DNA from: Agrypnia vestita
Lineage: Eukaryota; Arthropoda; Insecta; Trichoptera; Phryganeidae
Assembly: GCA_016648135.1 (NCBI GenBank)
Contig: JADDOH010009980.1
Coordinates: 62,001-126,000 of the forward strand
Direction: 5' to 3'
DNA length: 64,000 bases
Position numbers and translations under genes: made by a program. Below, one piece after another: positions 1 to 10,740 of the stretch. The notes beneath the pieces were generated by a model. The model worked only from the letters and a program-made list of their open reading frames with translations, did not search any database and had not been told where the DNA came from. Each line of letters begins with the position of its first letter. Position 1 is the first letter of the stretch.

Positions 1-365
1 TGGGCTGGCTTAAGTGTGCATTCTACACAATGTAACGTTCACCAATTCCATCCATAATGTAAGAACATCCACATATTATCAAATTTTTTGAAAGTTGTAC
101 GTATGTTCCAAATTGAAGCCTTCCATATATTTGAAGGGACCACGCTAGAGACATCTGTAGTCCATCTCATGAAAGTATACATAGATTTCGCAGCTGGTAT
201 TGATACCTCTATTTTTTAATGTGGAGTATTAAGCAATATTCTTGTTAATTTATATATGAATTTCTTCCGAATTATTTAACATATACATTAGAATACACCT
301 GAAAATCATTTTTAAACTGTTTTTATAGACCATTGTGTAGAGTGATCACTTAAGCAAGCTCAAAC
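1..365. repeat. Foldback (inverted-repeat) element, left edge cut by window
   Basis: The first ~35 bases (ggcttaagtg...ctacacaatg) return in inverted form at about 331-362 (cattgtgtag...cacttaagc), so the interval can fold on itself. A related left arm occurs at 9093-9280 and a related right arm at 30440-30620, showing a dispersed family. No coding sequence is visible. Outer boundaries and target-site duplication are not resolved. Confidence 0.5.
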
Positions 366-583
366 CTGCTCAAGCTGTAAGCCCTGGGCCATCGTGTATA
401 AGACTTTCATAAATGTTTTTCAAATAAATAGCTTCGCCTCGTGAGACTTCCATAATTTATCTTAATTAAATAATTATCAGTGGACATAAAAATAAAAATA
501 ATGAGCAAAATATTTGTCTTTAGTAAAAGCTTGATATAACGGACTTTCTGTAGGCGGTGTCCATTTAAGCCGAATAGTAGTTA

Positions 584-1072
584 TACAAGGTGTCTCGTAG
601 CTAGTAGCAAAAACTTGTAGTAGTCTTCTTCACTCAATTTTGAATAGAAAATATTCTTTAGATGAGCGACATCAAAGTTTGAATTTTTTCTCAATCTTTC
701 GTCTGTAAAATGTTGGAGTACCGTGAAATAAGCTTATATTGAATATTAAAAATTCATTCGCTTTGAAACAAGTCAAATAAAACGATTAAAACTGCAGAAA
801 TTTGACAAATATTTTTTTTGTAAAGTGTTTGTATTAAGGCGAATGAATTTTAGATATTGCATATAAGTTAATGTAGTGATAGAACAACGTTTAATAAAAA
901 TTTAATAATAAAAATAAGTCAGAAATATCGAAAAGAGCTAACTTTGATATCGCTTATCTCTCTCTATATGTATCAATATTTCACCCAAAGTGTAAAGAAT
1001 ATATTCTATTCAAAATTGAATGAGCATGACTCTCCCAAAAGTTTTTGCTACTAGCTACAAAATACCCTGTTA
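584..1072. mobile_element. Palindromic mariner-type MITE, subtype 1
   Basis: The ends are inverted: a caaggtgtctcgtagctagt-like left end with TA next to it, and ...ctagctacaaaataccctg on the right. The whole ~490 bp is a degenerate long inverted repeat; each arm contains the gacatcaaagttt block near the outside and gaatgaattttt-like blocks near the centre. The CAGGGTR-like terminus next to TA is typical of Tc1/mariner-derived MITEs. The same subtype recurs at 55006-55690. It has no transposase. Confidence 0.65.
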
Positions 1073-1214
1073 ATAATATAGATTAAAAAGTACACAGCTA
1101 AGATAGATCACGTATTTTATGTGGATACCAGGCATGCGCAGACAGTGCATTGAAAGAAGCTATACTTAACTATGTAGTATGGAAGAAAGACCAAATTTAA
1201 TGTTTATGTGACAG

Positions 1215-1340
1215 AAGTTTTATTAAAATAAAACACCAATTACTTTGTTTTCACCACTTTATTAGATGTACAATCTACATGTTTCGAGAACAATGTTTCC
1301 TGCTGCAGGATTGTTTGTCTACACAAACTAAACTAAATTT
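1215..1340 (-). mobile_element. Small hairpin element with hammerhead-like motif
   Basis: The segment shares its flank (caccaattactttgttttcaccact) and core with 55163-55315. Read on the minus strand, 1268-1316 has a 6-bp outer stem (acaatc/gattgt), a CTGCAGC segment where CTGANGA is expected, a hairpin, CGAAAC, then the self-complementary ACATGT followed by A. This copy has changes in the putative catalytic core. See the finding on hammerhead-like motifs. Confidence 0.4.
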
Positions 1341-1375
1341 TTTTAAATAAAAAAAATTATATCATTTTTATCATT

Positions 1376-1580
1376 GCCACGGGTTTGCCTGCAAAGTTTT
1401 AGCTCGACTGGAACACGGGAAAAGAGTTCCGATCCAAAGTTTTTTCGGCAAACAAGCAGACGCTACGAGTTAAAAGAAAGGGAGTAAAAGAGATTTTATT
1501 ATTTGTTTATATCTACTTGCAGTCATTAATTACACCTACATGTTTCGGAAAAACCTTTCCATCGTGTGATCTGACGATGG
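1376..1580. repeat. Dispersed repeat, inverted relative to 52900-53240
   Basis: The stretch from ccacgggtttgcctgcaaag to taaaagaaagggagtaaaag is the inverted counterpart of 52905-53040 (ttactccctttcttttaact ... gcaagcagactcgtggc). A further GAAACATGT-type motif lies on the minus strand at 1534-1575. The element class is unknown, though the agaaagggagta terminus also occurs near 43970 and 53190. Confidence 0.45.
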
Positions 1581-1959
1581 AAAGTTTGATAAAAATTTAG
1601 GACTTTTTATTTTACACACAAATAATTTTGGTCTGAAATTTAATAATTTAGAATCAATAGAAATTAGTGAACCATGTAAAAGTAAACAAAACAAAATATA
1701 ATAATCAATTAAATTTAACTACTAGTCCAATTCTAAAAAATTTTCCAATAATTTTGTGCAATCAAGAACTTCAGCAAAAATATTTAAAAATAATTTTTGA
1801 AATAATTTAGAAAAACAAAAGACACAATTCATTTTGATATTTTGACATTTATAAAACAGCCTGATTTATGAATATAATACATATAAATAAATAATATATA
1901 TTTTTTTAATGTCAATCAACAAAGTTGCTTAACCAATTGAAAAAAATCGATCTAGCCTT
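1581..1959. other. AT-rich intergenic sequence, nothing recognised
   Basis: Homopolymer-rich AT sequence without open frames or clear repeats. I see no gene or regulatory motif here. Confidence 0.6.
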
Positions 1960-2450
1960 ACAGTAGTCGCATAAGTATGTAACATTTGACATCTCACAAT
2001 TAAAAATATCAATTGAGCACCAACAGAAATTAACATCAAAATTTTAAAAAGGCTAATACCTAAATTCATACATATTGTATGAAAACTTCGAAAATTTTTT
2101 TAAAAATACATAAATTACATAAAATTTGAGAATGTAAGGGTTGTCATTATACGAAATGTAAAAAAATAAGTATTTATTGGATAGTTTCGAAGATATAAGC
2201 CAAAATATATCAAAGTTACAACATCCACACGCTTGACACCAGCCTTGCAACATATGTATATACAAAATCAGAAGCATTGGCTGATAGTGTGCGTCTTCGC
2301 TGTGATGGACATTGATTTATTTATAAACGATGATTCTTTTTCCATCGCGCGTGCTCCGCGCGCGCTCATTGTTTGAAATAATTTGCGTGCGTCTTATTTC
2401 CTGCTACGCATTTCCGTCATTTTTCACGAAATCACTGTCACAGATCAAAA
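1960..2450 (-). repeat. Dispersed repeat R2, minus-strand copy
   Basis: The minus strand matches the plus strand of 42895-43515 over most of its length. Shared marks include the tract around ctcaattgatatttttaatt, the block gttacaacatccacacgctt (inverted in the partner), and gcgtgtgctc-type GC-rich text next to a cgcatttccgtc block. Both copies have a short open frame with GCCNFDIFWLISSKLS, which may be an old coding remnant. I cannot name the element. Confidence 0.55.
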
Positions 2451-2800
2451 AAAAATATTTTTAATTTATTACTTGTCTCGGTGTTCGCGCATTACTGCAT
2501 TGTGTCAATATTGTAATGGAAAGCGAGGAATTCGAGCCGCGGGGAATTGTATTATTGCAGGCCGGCGAATATTCCTCACCGACCGAAATCTTTCCCGCGC
2601 GGCGGTACAATAGCGGGTGAGGTCCCAATAAAAACTTGACAAATGGCATTTCATATCGCGGGCCGCATTCCGCGCGGCGAATGGGGCGGGCCATTGTTGG
2701 CCCGGCCGGCTCGGCGGAGGGATTCTCAATCACCGCATTGTGGTGCCCCGGCCCGCCGAGAGTACAATGCTCCAGCCGCACAGATTAAAAATGTGCGTCA
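2320..2800. other. GC-rich island, no gene assigned
   Basis: Two CpG-rich blocks (about 2340-2370 and 2520-2780) stand out from the AT-rich surroundings. Open frames occur on both strands, as expected from GC-rich composition. They show no recognisable domain and no consistent splice sites. It could be an enhancer or promoter-like island or part of an old repeat. Confidence 0.35.
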
Positions 2801-2889
2801 AGCATTCCCGCACAAATTACAAAAAAAAATATTCGTTAATATCGCACTCCCCAGTTTAAGGCTAATTTCAAAAGTGGCATTATTAATTA

Positions 2890-3780
2890 TACAGAAAAAT
2901 ATGTTTTAGGCAGGCGGGCGCAGTCAATACGATACTGTTTATGTTTATGTTAATTTATACAGCGCTTTTTGCGTAAGAGACGCTTCAAGGGCGCTTTACA
3001 GGTGCGACATCCCGAAAGATTAGTTTTTAGGCACTTCTTCAAGAGTTCCTGGTGGCAATCCATGGATCGCAACACTGGAGGCAGCTGATTCCACATAGCT
3101 GGGCCTTGGTGGCTCCAGGTCTCCTCGGTACTACCAGCCTGCAGAGTGCCTCTGATTTAGCTGACCGCAGTGTGAGCCGTCTTCCGGTGATATTGTCTGG
3201 GATACAGAGGTCGATCAAATATTGTGGTGCTTTTCTTTGAAGACTTTTGTACACCATCAGAGAGTTTGAAATTTATCCGCTCTGGCAGGCGAAGCCAATG
3301 TAGCTGCTTCAGCATTGAGGATATCCGCGAGAACTTTGATGCCTTAAATATAGCCTCGCCGCAGCATTCATCACTGACTGAAGTCTGTCGAGTCCTAGGC
3401 TGTCCTGCATATGTTGAGTTACAATAGTCCAGCCGCGAGATGACGTACGCACTAATCAGTGACTGCTGCGTCTGGGGAAGTCTGCGTTTTCACAGACTTG
3501 ACCTGTCTTAAACCATAGAAACCAGCGCTGACAGCTTTGTTAATCTGATTTCTAATCCTTAGATCTTTCTCTACGTTGATTCCCAGGAGCTTTACCTGTG
3601 ATGAGGGTTTAATTATAATGCCCGTTGTCGGCAGAATCATCAGCATGTCATCCTTGACGTTGCTGTCCACATTATTTCGTTTTTTTCAGGATTCAGCGTC
3701 AATCTATTCGAAGACATCCACCTTCCAATGTCCTCAATTTATTGCCATTTTGACCTTCCGGTCAATAAAACTGTAATTTT
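2890..3780 (-). pseudogene. CR1-like non-LTR retrotransposon, degenerate RT C-terminal part
   Basis: Minus-strand translation, with several frameshifts and stops, gives the C-terminal part of a LINE reverse transcriptase ORF: a KLLGINVEKDLRIRNQ block, INKAVSAGFYGLRQVKS, RLDYCNSTYAG, a KASKFSRIS...LKQLHWL block, a VYKSL...APQYL block and GPAMWNQLPPVLRS. This order is typical of insect CR1/Jockey-group elements. At the 3' end (about 2945-3000) the tail gtaaagcgcccttgaagcg also appears at 46385-46405, identifying the same family there. No endonuclease or full RT domain survives, so the copy is dead. Confidence 0.85.
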
Positions 3781-3838
3781 CTAAAATACTGGCGAATTAA
3801 TCGAATCTGCTTTTAAATAGTATTATAATATATAGTAT

Positions 3839-4315
3839 ATAGGATTATTTGGAAAACATTAATAATCTCGCAGGACTATATTCCTCTGCCTTCAAGCAGC
3901 CATGACTTAATATCAATACTGATGGAGTTATGTAATATCAAAGTTGACATTTTTTTTCAATATTTCTGACTTATTTTTTACAAGACTGAAATATCATTAC
4001 AATAACTTATATCAATAACGATAAATTCATTCGTTTCAGTTCAAGTTAAATAAAATGATAAAAACCGTGCAGGAATTGGAATTGGAAGGTTTTTATAATT
4101 TTACTTGACTTGTACCTATTAAAGGGAATGAATTTTTCATATTCTTTATAAGTTACTGTAATGATCGTTCAACGTTTTACAAAAATTAGGCAGAAATATT
4201 GAAAAAATGCAAACTTTGATGTCGCATATATTATCTCCATAACTATTGATATTAGATCATGTTTGCTTGAACATTTTCGACTCGACTGTTATTAATGTTT
4301 CCAAATAACCCTGTA
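3839..4315. mobile_element. Palindromic mariner-type MITE, subtype 2
   Basis: The termini are inverted: ggattatttggaaaacatta on the left and taatgtttccaaataaccctg on the right, with TA flanks. Both arms carry gacatcaaagttt-like and aatatttctgacttatttt blocks. The right arm is the approximate reverse complement of the left. No coding capacity. Confidence 0.65.
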
Positions 4316-4829
4316 TGAGTTAGCAATATAAGAATAAATTATAATATGGAAGTTCTAGATGCAAAATAAATAAAAACTCGTAATGTATTAATATTATGAT
4401 TTACGCAATTTTATTGTTAAATTTAATTTCATAAAGTCAAGATTCAGTTTGTTGTTGCAAAAGTGTTTGTAAAAGAGATTTGCATTTACTTCAATCATAA
4501 TATTTTCTTCAGATGGAAATCGATAGATGGCGCTAGGAATTAATTTCTTTGAAATATTTTTTTGATTGATGAAATTGAAATACAAATAAATTTTTATATT
4601 TGTTATTTGAATTCATTATTAATTAATCTAGCTCTATTACACGCTTTATATTTTAAATCACTCGAAATTTTTTCTTACCGGGAGAATATGTTACCATAAC
4701 ATAAATTTCCTCCGCAAGGTAAAATTTCGTGTTCGTAACACGATGGGAACTAAATTGTTTTTCGATTTATATTTCCTTGTCTTTCTAATTGATTCATCTA
4801 ATTTTTTTAAATACTCAATACACTTTAGG
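4316..4829. other. AT-rich intergenic sequence
   Basis: No gene recognised. A 63-codon minus-strand frame (4394-4585) has AT-driven composition and no domain. The text ctagatgca/atggcgctagg near 4350-4530 resembles short motifs beside other repeats (5650, 15340) but is too short to classify. Confidence 0.5.
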
Positions 4830-5602
4830 TGAAATTTCAATAGTTACGGAGATAAACGACATCAAAGTTTACAACTTTTTCTATATTTCCGACTTATTTT
4901 CTGCAAAACTAGGGACTCTTACAGCAGTAACTTACACGGAGTTTCAAATGAAATAAAAAAATATTTTTCAAATCTGCAAGTTTTTAATAATTTTATTTGA
5001 CATATCGTCGCTGTATATATAATAAACGTTTAGTACAATCTGAGAAAAGCGAATAAAACCTCTTTTTAAAAATAATTGCACAGACTAGATTTATAAAAAA
5101 TATTTTAAATAATCACTAGGCAGACCTTTCAGATGATCGATACTGTTTTTTTTAGTATATGTCCATTATTTATATGAGTAATTGACAAATTGATTCATGT
5201 ATCTCAGAATGTACTAAACGGCACATTGGATTTATTATATATACAGCGACGATATATCCACCATCAAAGGGAATGAACTTTTAATATTCGACAACAATTA
5301 CTTTCATGATTCATAATACAAGTTACATAAAATAATAATAACCATGCAGGAATTCCAATTGGAATTGGAAGGTTTTCATTATTTAATTTGACCTGTATTA
5401 AAAGGAATAAATTTTTCACAATCGAAATAAGTTACTGTAATGATTGTCTGACGTTCTATAAGAAATATGTCAGAAATGTTGAAAAAAATGCAAACTTTGA
5501 TTTATTGATCGACTATATTCGATGATATTTGACTTATTGATCGACTCATAATTACGGCAGGATATAGTACTGCGAGATTATTAATGTTTTCCAAATAACC
5601 CT
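4830..5602. mobile_element. Palindromic mariner-type MITE, split by a nested element
   Basis: The left arm (4840-5005; gacatcaaagttt, tatttccgacttattttctg) and right arm (5253-5602; ending attaatgttttccaaataaccct) belong to the same family as 3839-4315. They are separated by a second inverted repeat at 5002-5252. The order shows the MITE was present before the inner insertion. Confidence 0.55.
5002..5252. mobile_element. Nested inverted-repeat element
   Basis: The left end atcgtcgctgtatatataat and the right end attatatatacagcgacgat are perfect inverted repeats. The second-level blocks gtttagtac and gtactaaac are also inverted. The ~250-bp interval has no coding capacity and sits inside the MITE at 4830-5602. 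Confidence 0.6.
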
Positions 5603-5689
5603 CCAGAGCAATCCACTTTTTTGATACGGTAGTTCAAATTACTTTGCAATGCCACCGCTAGATGGACGCCAGAATTAACTAATTAATTT

Positions 5690-5835
5690 TATTTGGACAT
5701 ACATTTTATACAACAGATATTATATATATTCAAGAACACATTCTTTTGGTTATTAAATATTTCACAGAACTTTGTTCTGAAAAATTACAACTTCACAAAT
5801 ATGAATGTGTTCTTGAATATATATAACCCTGTATA
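5690..5835. repeat. Short inverted repeat
   Basis: The block tatatattcaagaacacatt at about 5725 is inverted at about 5800-5826 (aatgtgttcttgaatatata). Between them lies tttcacagaactttgttctg, a block also seen next to the SINE copies at 15216 and 15609. Probably a small non-autonomous element. Confidence 0.5.
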
Positions 5836-5984
5836 TATTTACGCGCAGCTTGTTTCAATGTAATAACTGCACGCGCCTGATAAATATAATAACGAGGAGT
5901 TGACGTTACGATTAATTGAATTGAATTATTTGTTATGCCAGGCTACCGCGTCACTGTCAAGGTCTGGGAAAAGGTCCCCGTGTG

Positions 5985-6125
5985 GCGCTTTCCAGAAATG
6001 AATCCGCCGGCAATGAATCCGGCGCTCGGGCGGCCGCGACAATCGCGCGACATTCATTCGGCCCCGCCCCCCGCCCCCGCCCCGCCAATGGACCGGCGCT
6101 AATCCGGAATTTTATTACGTACATT
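5985..6125. other. CpG-rich island
   Basis: A dense run of CpG and CCGCC/GCCCC text (ggcgctcgggcggccgcgac, cccgccccccgcccccgccc) in otherwise AT-rich sequence. It resembles a promoter or enhancer island with GC boxes, but no transcript can be tied to it. No open frame of interest. Confidence 0.35.
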
Positions 6126-6699
6126 ATAGTTCGGTCTCGCTAACAACGGTGCGGGTACCATTTTCTCTGTCTTTTGTTGACGTTTTCCCCGACAGAGGGT
6201 GGATTAACAATGCGATTTAGGCCAGTTTTTAATTTAATATTTCGGCATCTGATTAATGGATCGCGGGCTCTTGGATAAAGTATAAAAGGATATGATATAA
6301 ATATAAATAAGATAAGATATAAATATAAATAAAAAATATATAAATAAATATTTCAATAATCTACCAGTAAATATTAGAACTATACAACATTATGCAATGT
6401 TCAAAAAGTGCGTAAAATCATTGAACAATTGAGTGATGAGATTTGTGATATTAGCCTTAACACGCTTATTTTTAATTATTGTAAAATTAACTTAACATTC
6501 TTGTCTTTAAATATTTCTATACATATTTCTTTGCACGTATGTACTACATATTATTAAAAAAAAACAGTTATCTGTCACATTTGTGACCATCTCCGGTTCC
6601 ATACACTAGTTTATACTTTCATTGGACCGTAAAAATTAGTAAATTATATTATGTGTATCATATGTGTAAAATATTATGTTAACTTAAATATTAATTTAA
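6126..6699. other. Intergenic, no gene recognised
   Basis: AT-rich, with a short ataaatataaataaga-type low-complexity run at 6290-6345. No features beyond that. Confidence 0.5.
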
Positions 6700-6905
6700 A
6701 AAAATATATATTATTTTTATTTTTCGTTAATAGGTTTTCTTACAGCCATTGATATTCACGATATCTGTGTTCAATTATAAGAAATCCTAATTTTAACTAT
6801 ACATGTGATGGTTAGATACTAATTCAAGTGGTCAAAAGTTAGTGAGTTGCTTTGTGCTAGTATGTGTGTGCATGCCCGCGCGCACGTATGTGGGAAAATG
6901 TGTCA
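6700..6905 (-). repeat. LINE 3'-end-like fragment
   Basis: The tract aggttttcttacagccattg followed by a tgtgtgtgcatg stretch parallels 44690-44850 (ggttttcttacagtcat ... gtgagtgtgtgtatttgtg). Both start with A/T-rich simple sequence that would be the A-rich tail on the minus strand. I read it as a minus-strand LINE 3' UTR fragment of unknown family. Confidence 0.35.
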
Positions 6906-7389
6906 TCTCGCAAGTTTACCCCTAACAGAATTAAAGTTTAAACGAAAAATGTCGAGATCTACAAATGTCATGTTACAGGTATCAAAAACACGGTTAGTTG
7001 TGGAGTTTTTGCCATAATCTATTCTCCAATGATCCAAGTGAAAAACGTATGGTTCTCTTGTTCGACTCTGCGGGACATTAAACTTATTGAAGTTATACTT
7101 TTTTACCGGCGGCGTCTACAGTAAAATTTTAGGATGCAATGAAGTTTGCCAGCATCACGCAACTAGAGTTATATCACACCATGATGTCATGACTCAGCAA
7201 TCAAAAGTTTAAGATTGTGATTTTTCGAATACTTTTTAATCTATATACAATCCTTAAAGTCACGACAAGTTTGAAAATGGTATTATGAAAATTGCATATG
7301 CTCCGAGCGCTTCTATTGTTGTTTATTTTCTCCATGAAGAAGAACATAATAATTTCGTTGTCTGTCTACGTGTCTTGAAACTTCCTGTA

Positions 7390-7520
7390 AGGTCCGTAAT
7401 TTTGTCAAATTCACGGTTAAAAAACGAAATTACACGGCTGGCATTAGGGCGCGAACCTCGGACGCCCAAATGCCAGCGCGGCACCTTAGTGATATTACGA
7501 ACACCGCCTCTCCGTGGACC
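7390..7520 (-). mobile_element. tRNA-derived SINE
   Basis: On the minus strand there is a tRNA-like head (acggagaggcggtgttcgta) and a B-box-like ggttcgcgccc at about 7448-7458. It ends in a tail shared with 53945-53990 (gaaattacac.../aattcacgg). It is absent at the matching position of repeat A copy 2, so it is either an insertion in copy 1 or a deletion in copy 2. Confidence 0.6.
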
Positions 7521-7559
7521 GTCAAAAATATACTATGTAAATCAAATAACTAACTAAAC

Positions 7560-7946
7560 GCCATATTCCTCTATCTTGGCATACCACTTTTGCTTCGGCT
7601 GCATTCATACATCTTCTCATACAAGTTCTACGATTTTTGAGGCTTTTAACAGGGCTATCCTCAAATACTTGTTGTATCTGATCGTGCCAGGTCTTTCGCG
7701 GATACCCTCTATTCCTGTTGCCTTCAACACTCGCCTCATAGGTATATTTTCTTAACCATCCTTTCCTCGCTCACACGTTCCACTTGACCAAACCATCTCA
7801 ACACTCCTTTCTTTATTCTATCTACCATATTCTCCAAACCATCTCCATACCACACTACAGCCGGCATTACATTCACTTCTAATCTGTTCATTCCTCACTC
7901 TATCGAACAAAACTTAGCACACAAGCGTATTAGTGACCGCATGTAA
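7560..7946 (-). pseudogene. Non-LTR retrotransposon RT C-terminal remnant, copy 1
   Basis: The minus strand reads LRWFGQVERVSEERMVKKIY, then EGNRNRG.PRKTWHDQIQQV, RRTCMRRCMNAAEA and CQDRGIW. This is the typical C-terminal tail of insect LINE reverse transcriptases (RxRGxPRKTW motif). Frameshifts interrupt it and its upstream part (the MYGSEAWN region) is missing, unlike the copy at 12600-13075. Confidence 0.8.
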
Positions 7947-8464
7947 GGCTAGTCTTACTTCATTTGACAGATTCTTATTGGCCATAATTAGGTCTTAGCA
8001 AAGACACGAACCATTTAATTTTTCCGTGATTTTTCACGGGTATACGGATAATTAAATATAAATATAAAATTGCTTTTAACTTTATTACAGCGGTATTTTT
8101 TACCCACTGATGAAGAACTATCACTGGCAATTCTAGTTTGTATTGTTGTTTGTTGTATCTTGAGTTGTTCCATCGCAAGTCATACATACAGCACGTGTTT
8201 TTTTATGTATACTTTAAGAAATATAACTTCTAACAGGCGTACATAAGCACATGCACTCAATTTTTACATTGAAAATAATCATGTTTCAACTCTGTCAAGT
8301 TGTTCACCTGGGTATATCAGTAGTGCATAGATCATATAGATATAATAAATCGATTTTAAATATATTTACAAAATAAGTGTCCGCAAAGGAGCTATTTTTT
8401 TACAAATATTTGTGTACTGACTTTGTTTCGTGACCGCCGGGCGCCGGGCGCGTAATGATTTTGA

Positions 8465-9090
8465 TTGGTCGAAACTGGCATCCGACGTATTCTACGCCAA
8501 CCGCTAGCCAGGATTTAAGCCTTTTAAAATCTAACCAGTGACAGTTGGAAAGCGTGTATGCCGGTGTCTTTTCTACTAAGAATTGACATTCTTTTTGTAT
8601 GGTATACAATCAGCTTTTCGGAATGGACAGATCGATCTGTTCCGGATTATACGAAGCCGGGAGAATTAGAAATTGCATCCGGCACTCGACATACTAGGAA
8701 AACGCTGTAAGTATAATTTGTCAGCTGTGGAAGTAGTTAGCTTTAGCCTAGTGTATTTCGCGTGTTAAGGGATCAATCATTATCAGCGAAGATTGGGAAG
8801 GAAAATATTTCTTTCCTTGCGACCCGCGTGCGGTGGTGGTGATTCCGTTCATCATCCCAACTGAAGCATCAGCAACAAAAGCCCTGGTGATGGACCAACA
8901 TATTATATAAGTCTGTCATATGACGCTATGCCAGAGAAAATCTTGAAATTATACATATATGTAACATTTAATGGTCACCCGTTAATTAGTGTATATTATA
9001 GATATCTCACAGAGACGAAACTGTATTAATTATGGGAAAGTAGATATAGAAGTCATTTGGGTGTACACAGGACTTATGACCTGTCTTTTT
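8465..9090. other. Intergenic, nothing recognised
   Basis: No coding frame or repeat that I can name. The right part of repeat A continues here only in copy 1 (gattggtcgaaactggcatcc), so this may be the original flank of the repeat. Confidence 0.45.
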
Positions 9091-9092
9091 AT

Positions 9093-9280
9093 GGTTGGCT
9101 TAAGTGATCACTTTACACAATTGTAACATTCGCCATTTCTACCCATGATAGAATATACCATGCTTATTCATTTTTGGAAGTTGTATATATGTTCAAATTG
9201 CGTGGAGAGCTTTCATATATGAGTTGTAAGCGCCTTTTCCATGCGGCCTGTACAAAGCCATTTTCATTCCCCTAAATCCC
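9093..9280. repeat. Dispersed repeat related to 1-180
   Basis: Shares ggcttaagtg, cacaattgtaac, a ccatgatagaatata-like block, tttttggaagttgtatatatgttc and ctttcatatatgag with the first 150 bases of the window. It is diverged and has no coding content. Confidence 0.5.
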
Positions 9281-10318
9281 CACAGATGTCGCTAATGAGA
9301 AAATCTACATTGATTTTTTACGGAATTTTGAGAGCAATATACTTTATTGTGTGTAATGAAATTCATCCGAATACTTGCATTACACTAGGATACGCCAGGA
9401 AATATTATTTCCAATTTTTGTTAAATTCCTTTTTTACCAGTATTTACAATTCAGAATATTTTGAGTTTCACAGAGGCCCGTTAAATGTTACATTATCCGT
9501 TTTCTAATCCATATCCATCAACTTACCTAACTATAACGTGTTAAAACCTTTTGTAAAACGGATTGTTTTAAATGAGAATTCGGTACGAGAAAGAATAATG
9601 AATAGTTATATAGATAAATGGAAAAAGAACATCCCTTTTACCCAATTACGCTACAATTACCACAATTCATTACAATATTCAAATATACAAAATCAAAATT
9701 ATATTTTCCAAAAAAACGTTATCCAACGTGTTCCAAAAAATCTGCTAAAGTATTTGTATTCCCACTAAACTACCTTATCTGTATACCCACTGGTATGATT
9801 GTAACAGAGGTCGTATTTATATTTAGACTACAATAGGTGATAAAAATATACTTTCAATTAAACATTGTTAAGAAAAATTTCGAAAACTGGGTCGATGTAA
9901 AACAAGTTTGCATAATATTACATAATTGTTGGGAGTTGGGAGGACATAATATTACATAATAAAACAAATATTACATAATTGTTGGGAGAAATTAAATTTG
10001 TTTGAATTTCTTTTCATATTGAGTTACAACTCCCACAATAATACAAGGACGCTGACTTTCATCGACAAAGGCTTCGGAAAAAAACTTAATACCTATTCAG
10101 GGCAGATACGTATTCCCAATAATTCAGAGTTAAAAATGGATTTATCAAAATCATGATTTAGTTAATGTTGTGGTAGAATCTCTAGAACAATAAAATGGGC
10201 AGGGCACAGAGAACACATGAATACGGAGCCGGTATGTGAACCTTGAGGAATTCTAAATGGACCTCTTGGAATTCTAAAACCCAGAACCAAAACAATGTGA
10301 GGTGAGACCCGGAAGTAT
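9281..10318. other. Intergenic, no supported gene
   Basis: Open frames at 9241-9507, 9538-9768 and 9618-9836 have AT-driven composition (K, N, I, Y, F), no domain and no splice support. The acataatattacataat motif is repeated locally at 9908-9980. Confidence 0.5.
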
Positions 10319-10740
10319 ACAGGGTGCCTCATAGCTGGTAACAAAAACTTTACATGTGGATTCCTGCCTTGATTATGATTCGAAAATATTCAAGAAACCG
10401 TGACCATGATCAATAGTTAAGAAGATACGCAATATGAAAGATGGCCGTCGTAGCGCAATGAGCACGACACTGGCTTCCCACACCGAGGGTTCTAGGTTCG
10501 ATTCCTGGTGAGCTCCCAAAAAAAAAGTTTGCATTTTTTAAAATATTTCTGACGTAGATTTTGCAAAAAGTTGAATATCATTGCAGTATCTTAATCTATT
10601 ATGAAAAATTATTCGCTTCAATACAACTCAAAAAAAAGGATCCAAACCTTGTAAAAAATTCTATTCTCAATTTTTGCAAGGTTTTTATCATTTTATTCTA
10701 TTTGTATTAAAGCGAATAAATTTTTCATTTGAAAGTTTTA
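10319..10740. mobile_element. Palindromic mariner-type MITE with inserted SINE
   Basis: The left end tacagggtgcctcatagctgg has the TA-CAGGGTG terminus of this MITE group. The internal blocks tgattatgattcgaaaatat and tttgcattttttaaaatatt match 21335-21836 and 48371-48884. The right arm stops at about 10735, so the copy is truncated. A SINE sits in the left arm at 10440-10518. Confidence 0.6.
10440..10518 (+). mobile_element. tRNA-derived SINE inside MITE
   Basis: A-box-like tagcgcaatgagc (from 10451) and a perfect B box ggttcgattcc (10495-10505), followed by an A run. The flanking aaag on both sides may be a short target-site duplication. The same head (gtagcgcagtgggtatgacactggcttc) begins at 63970, so this is an active-looking family with at least two copies here. 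Confidence 0.75.

Larger units (their letters stand above)
7075..8464. repeat. Dispersed repeat A, copy 1
   Basis: Near-identical to 12273-13596 except for indels. Copy 1 carries an extra SINE-like stretch (about 7370-7515) and lacks ~110 bp that copy 2 has around 12986-13075. Contents are a minus-strand LINE RT tail (7560-7945) and an unclassified 520-bp right part. Copy 1 is not flanked by the 236-bp direct repeats that bracket copy 2. Confidence 0.8.
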
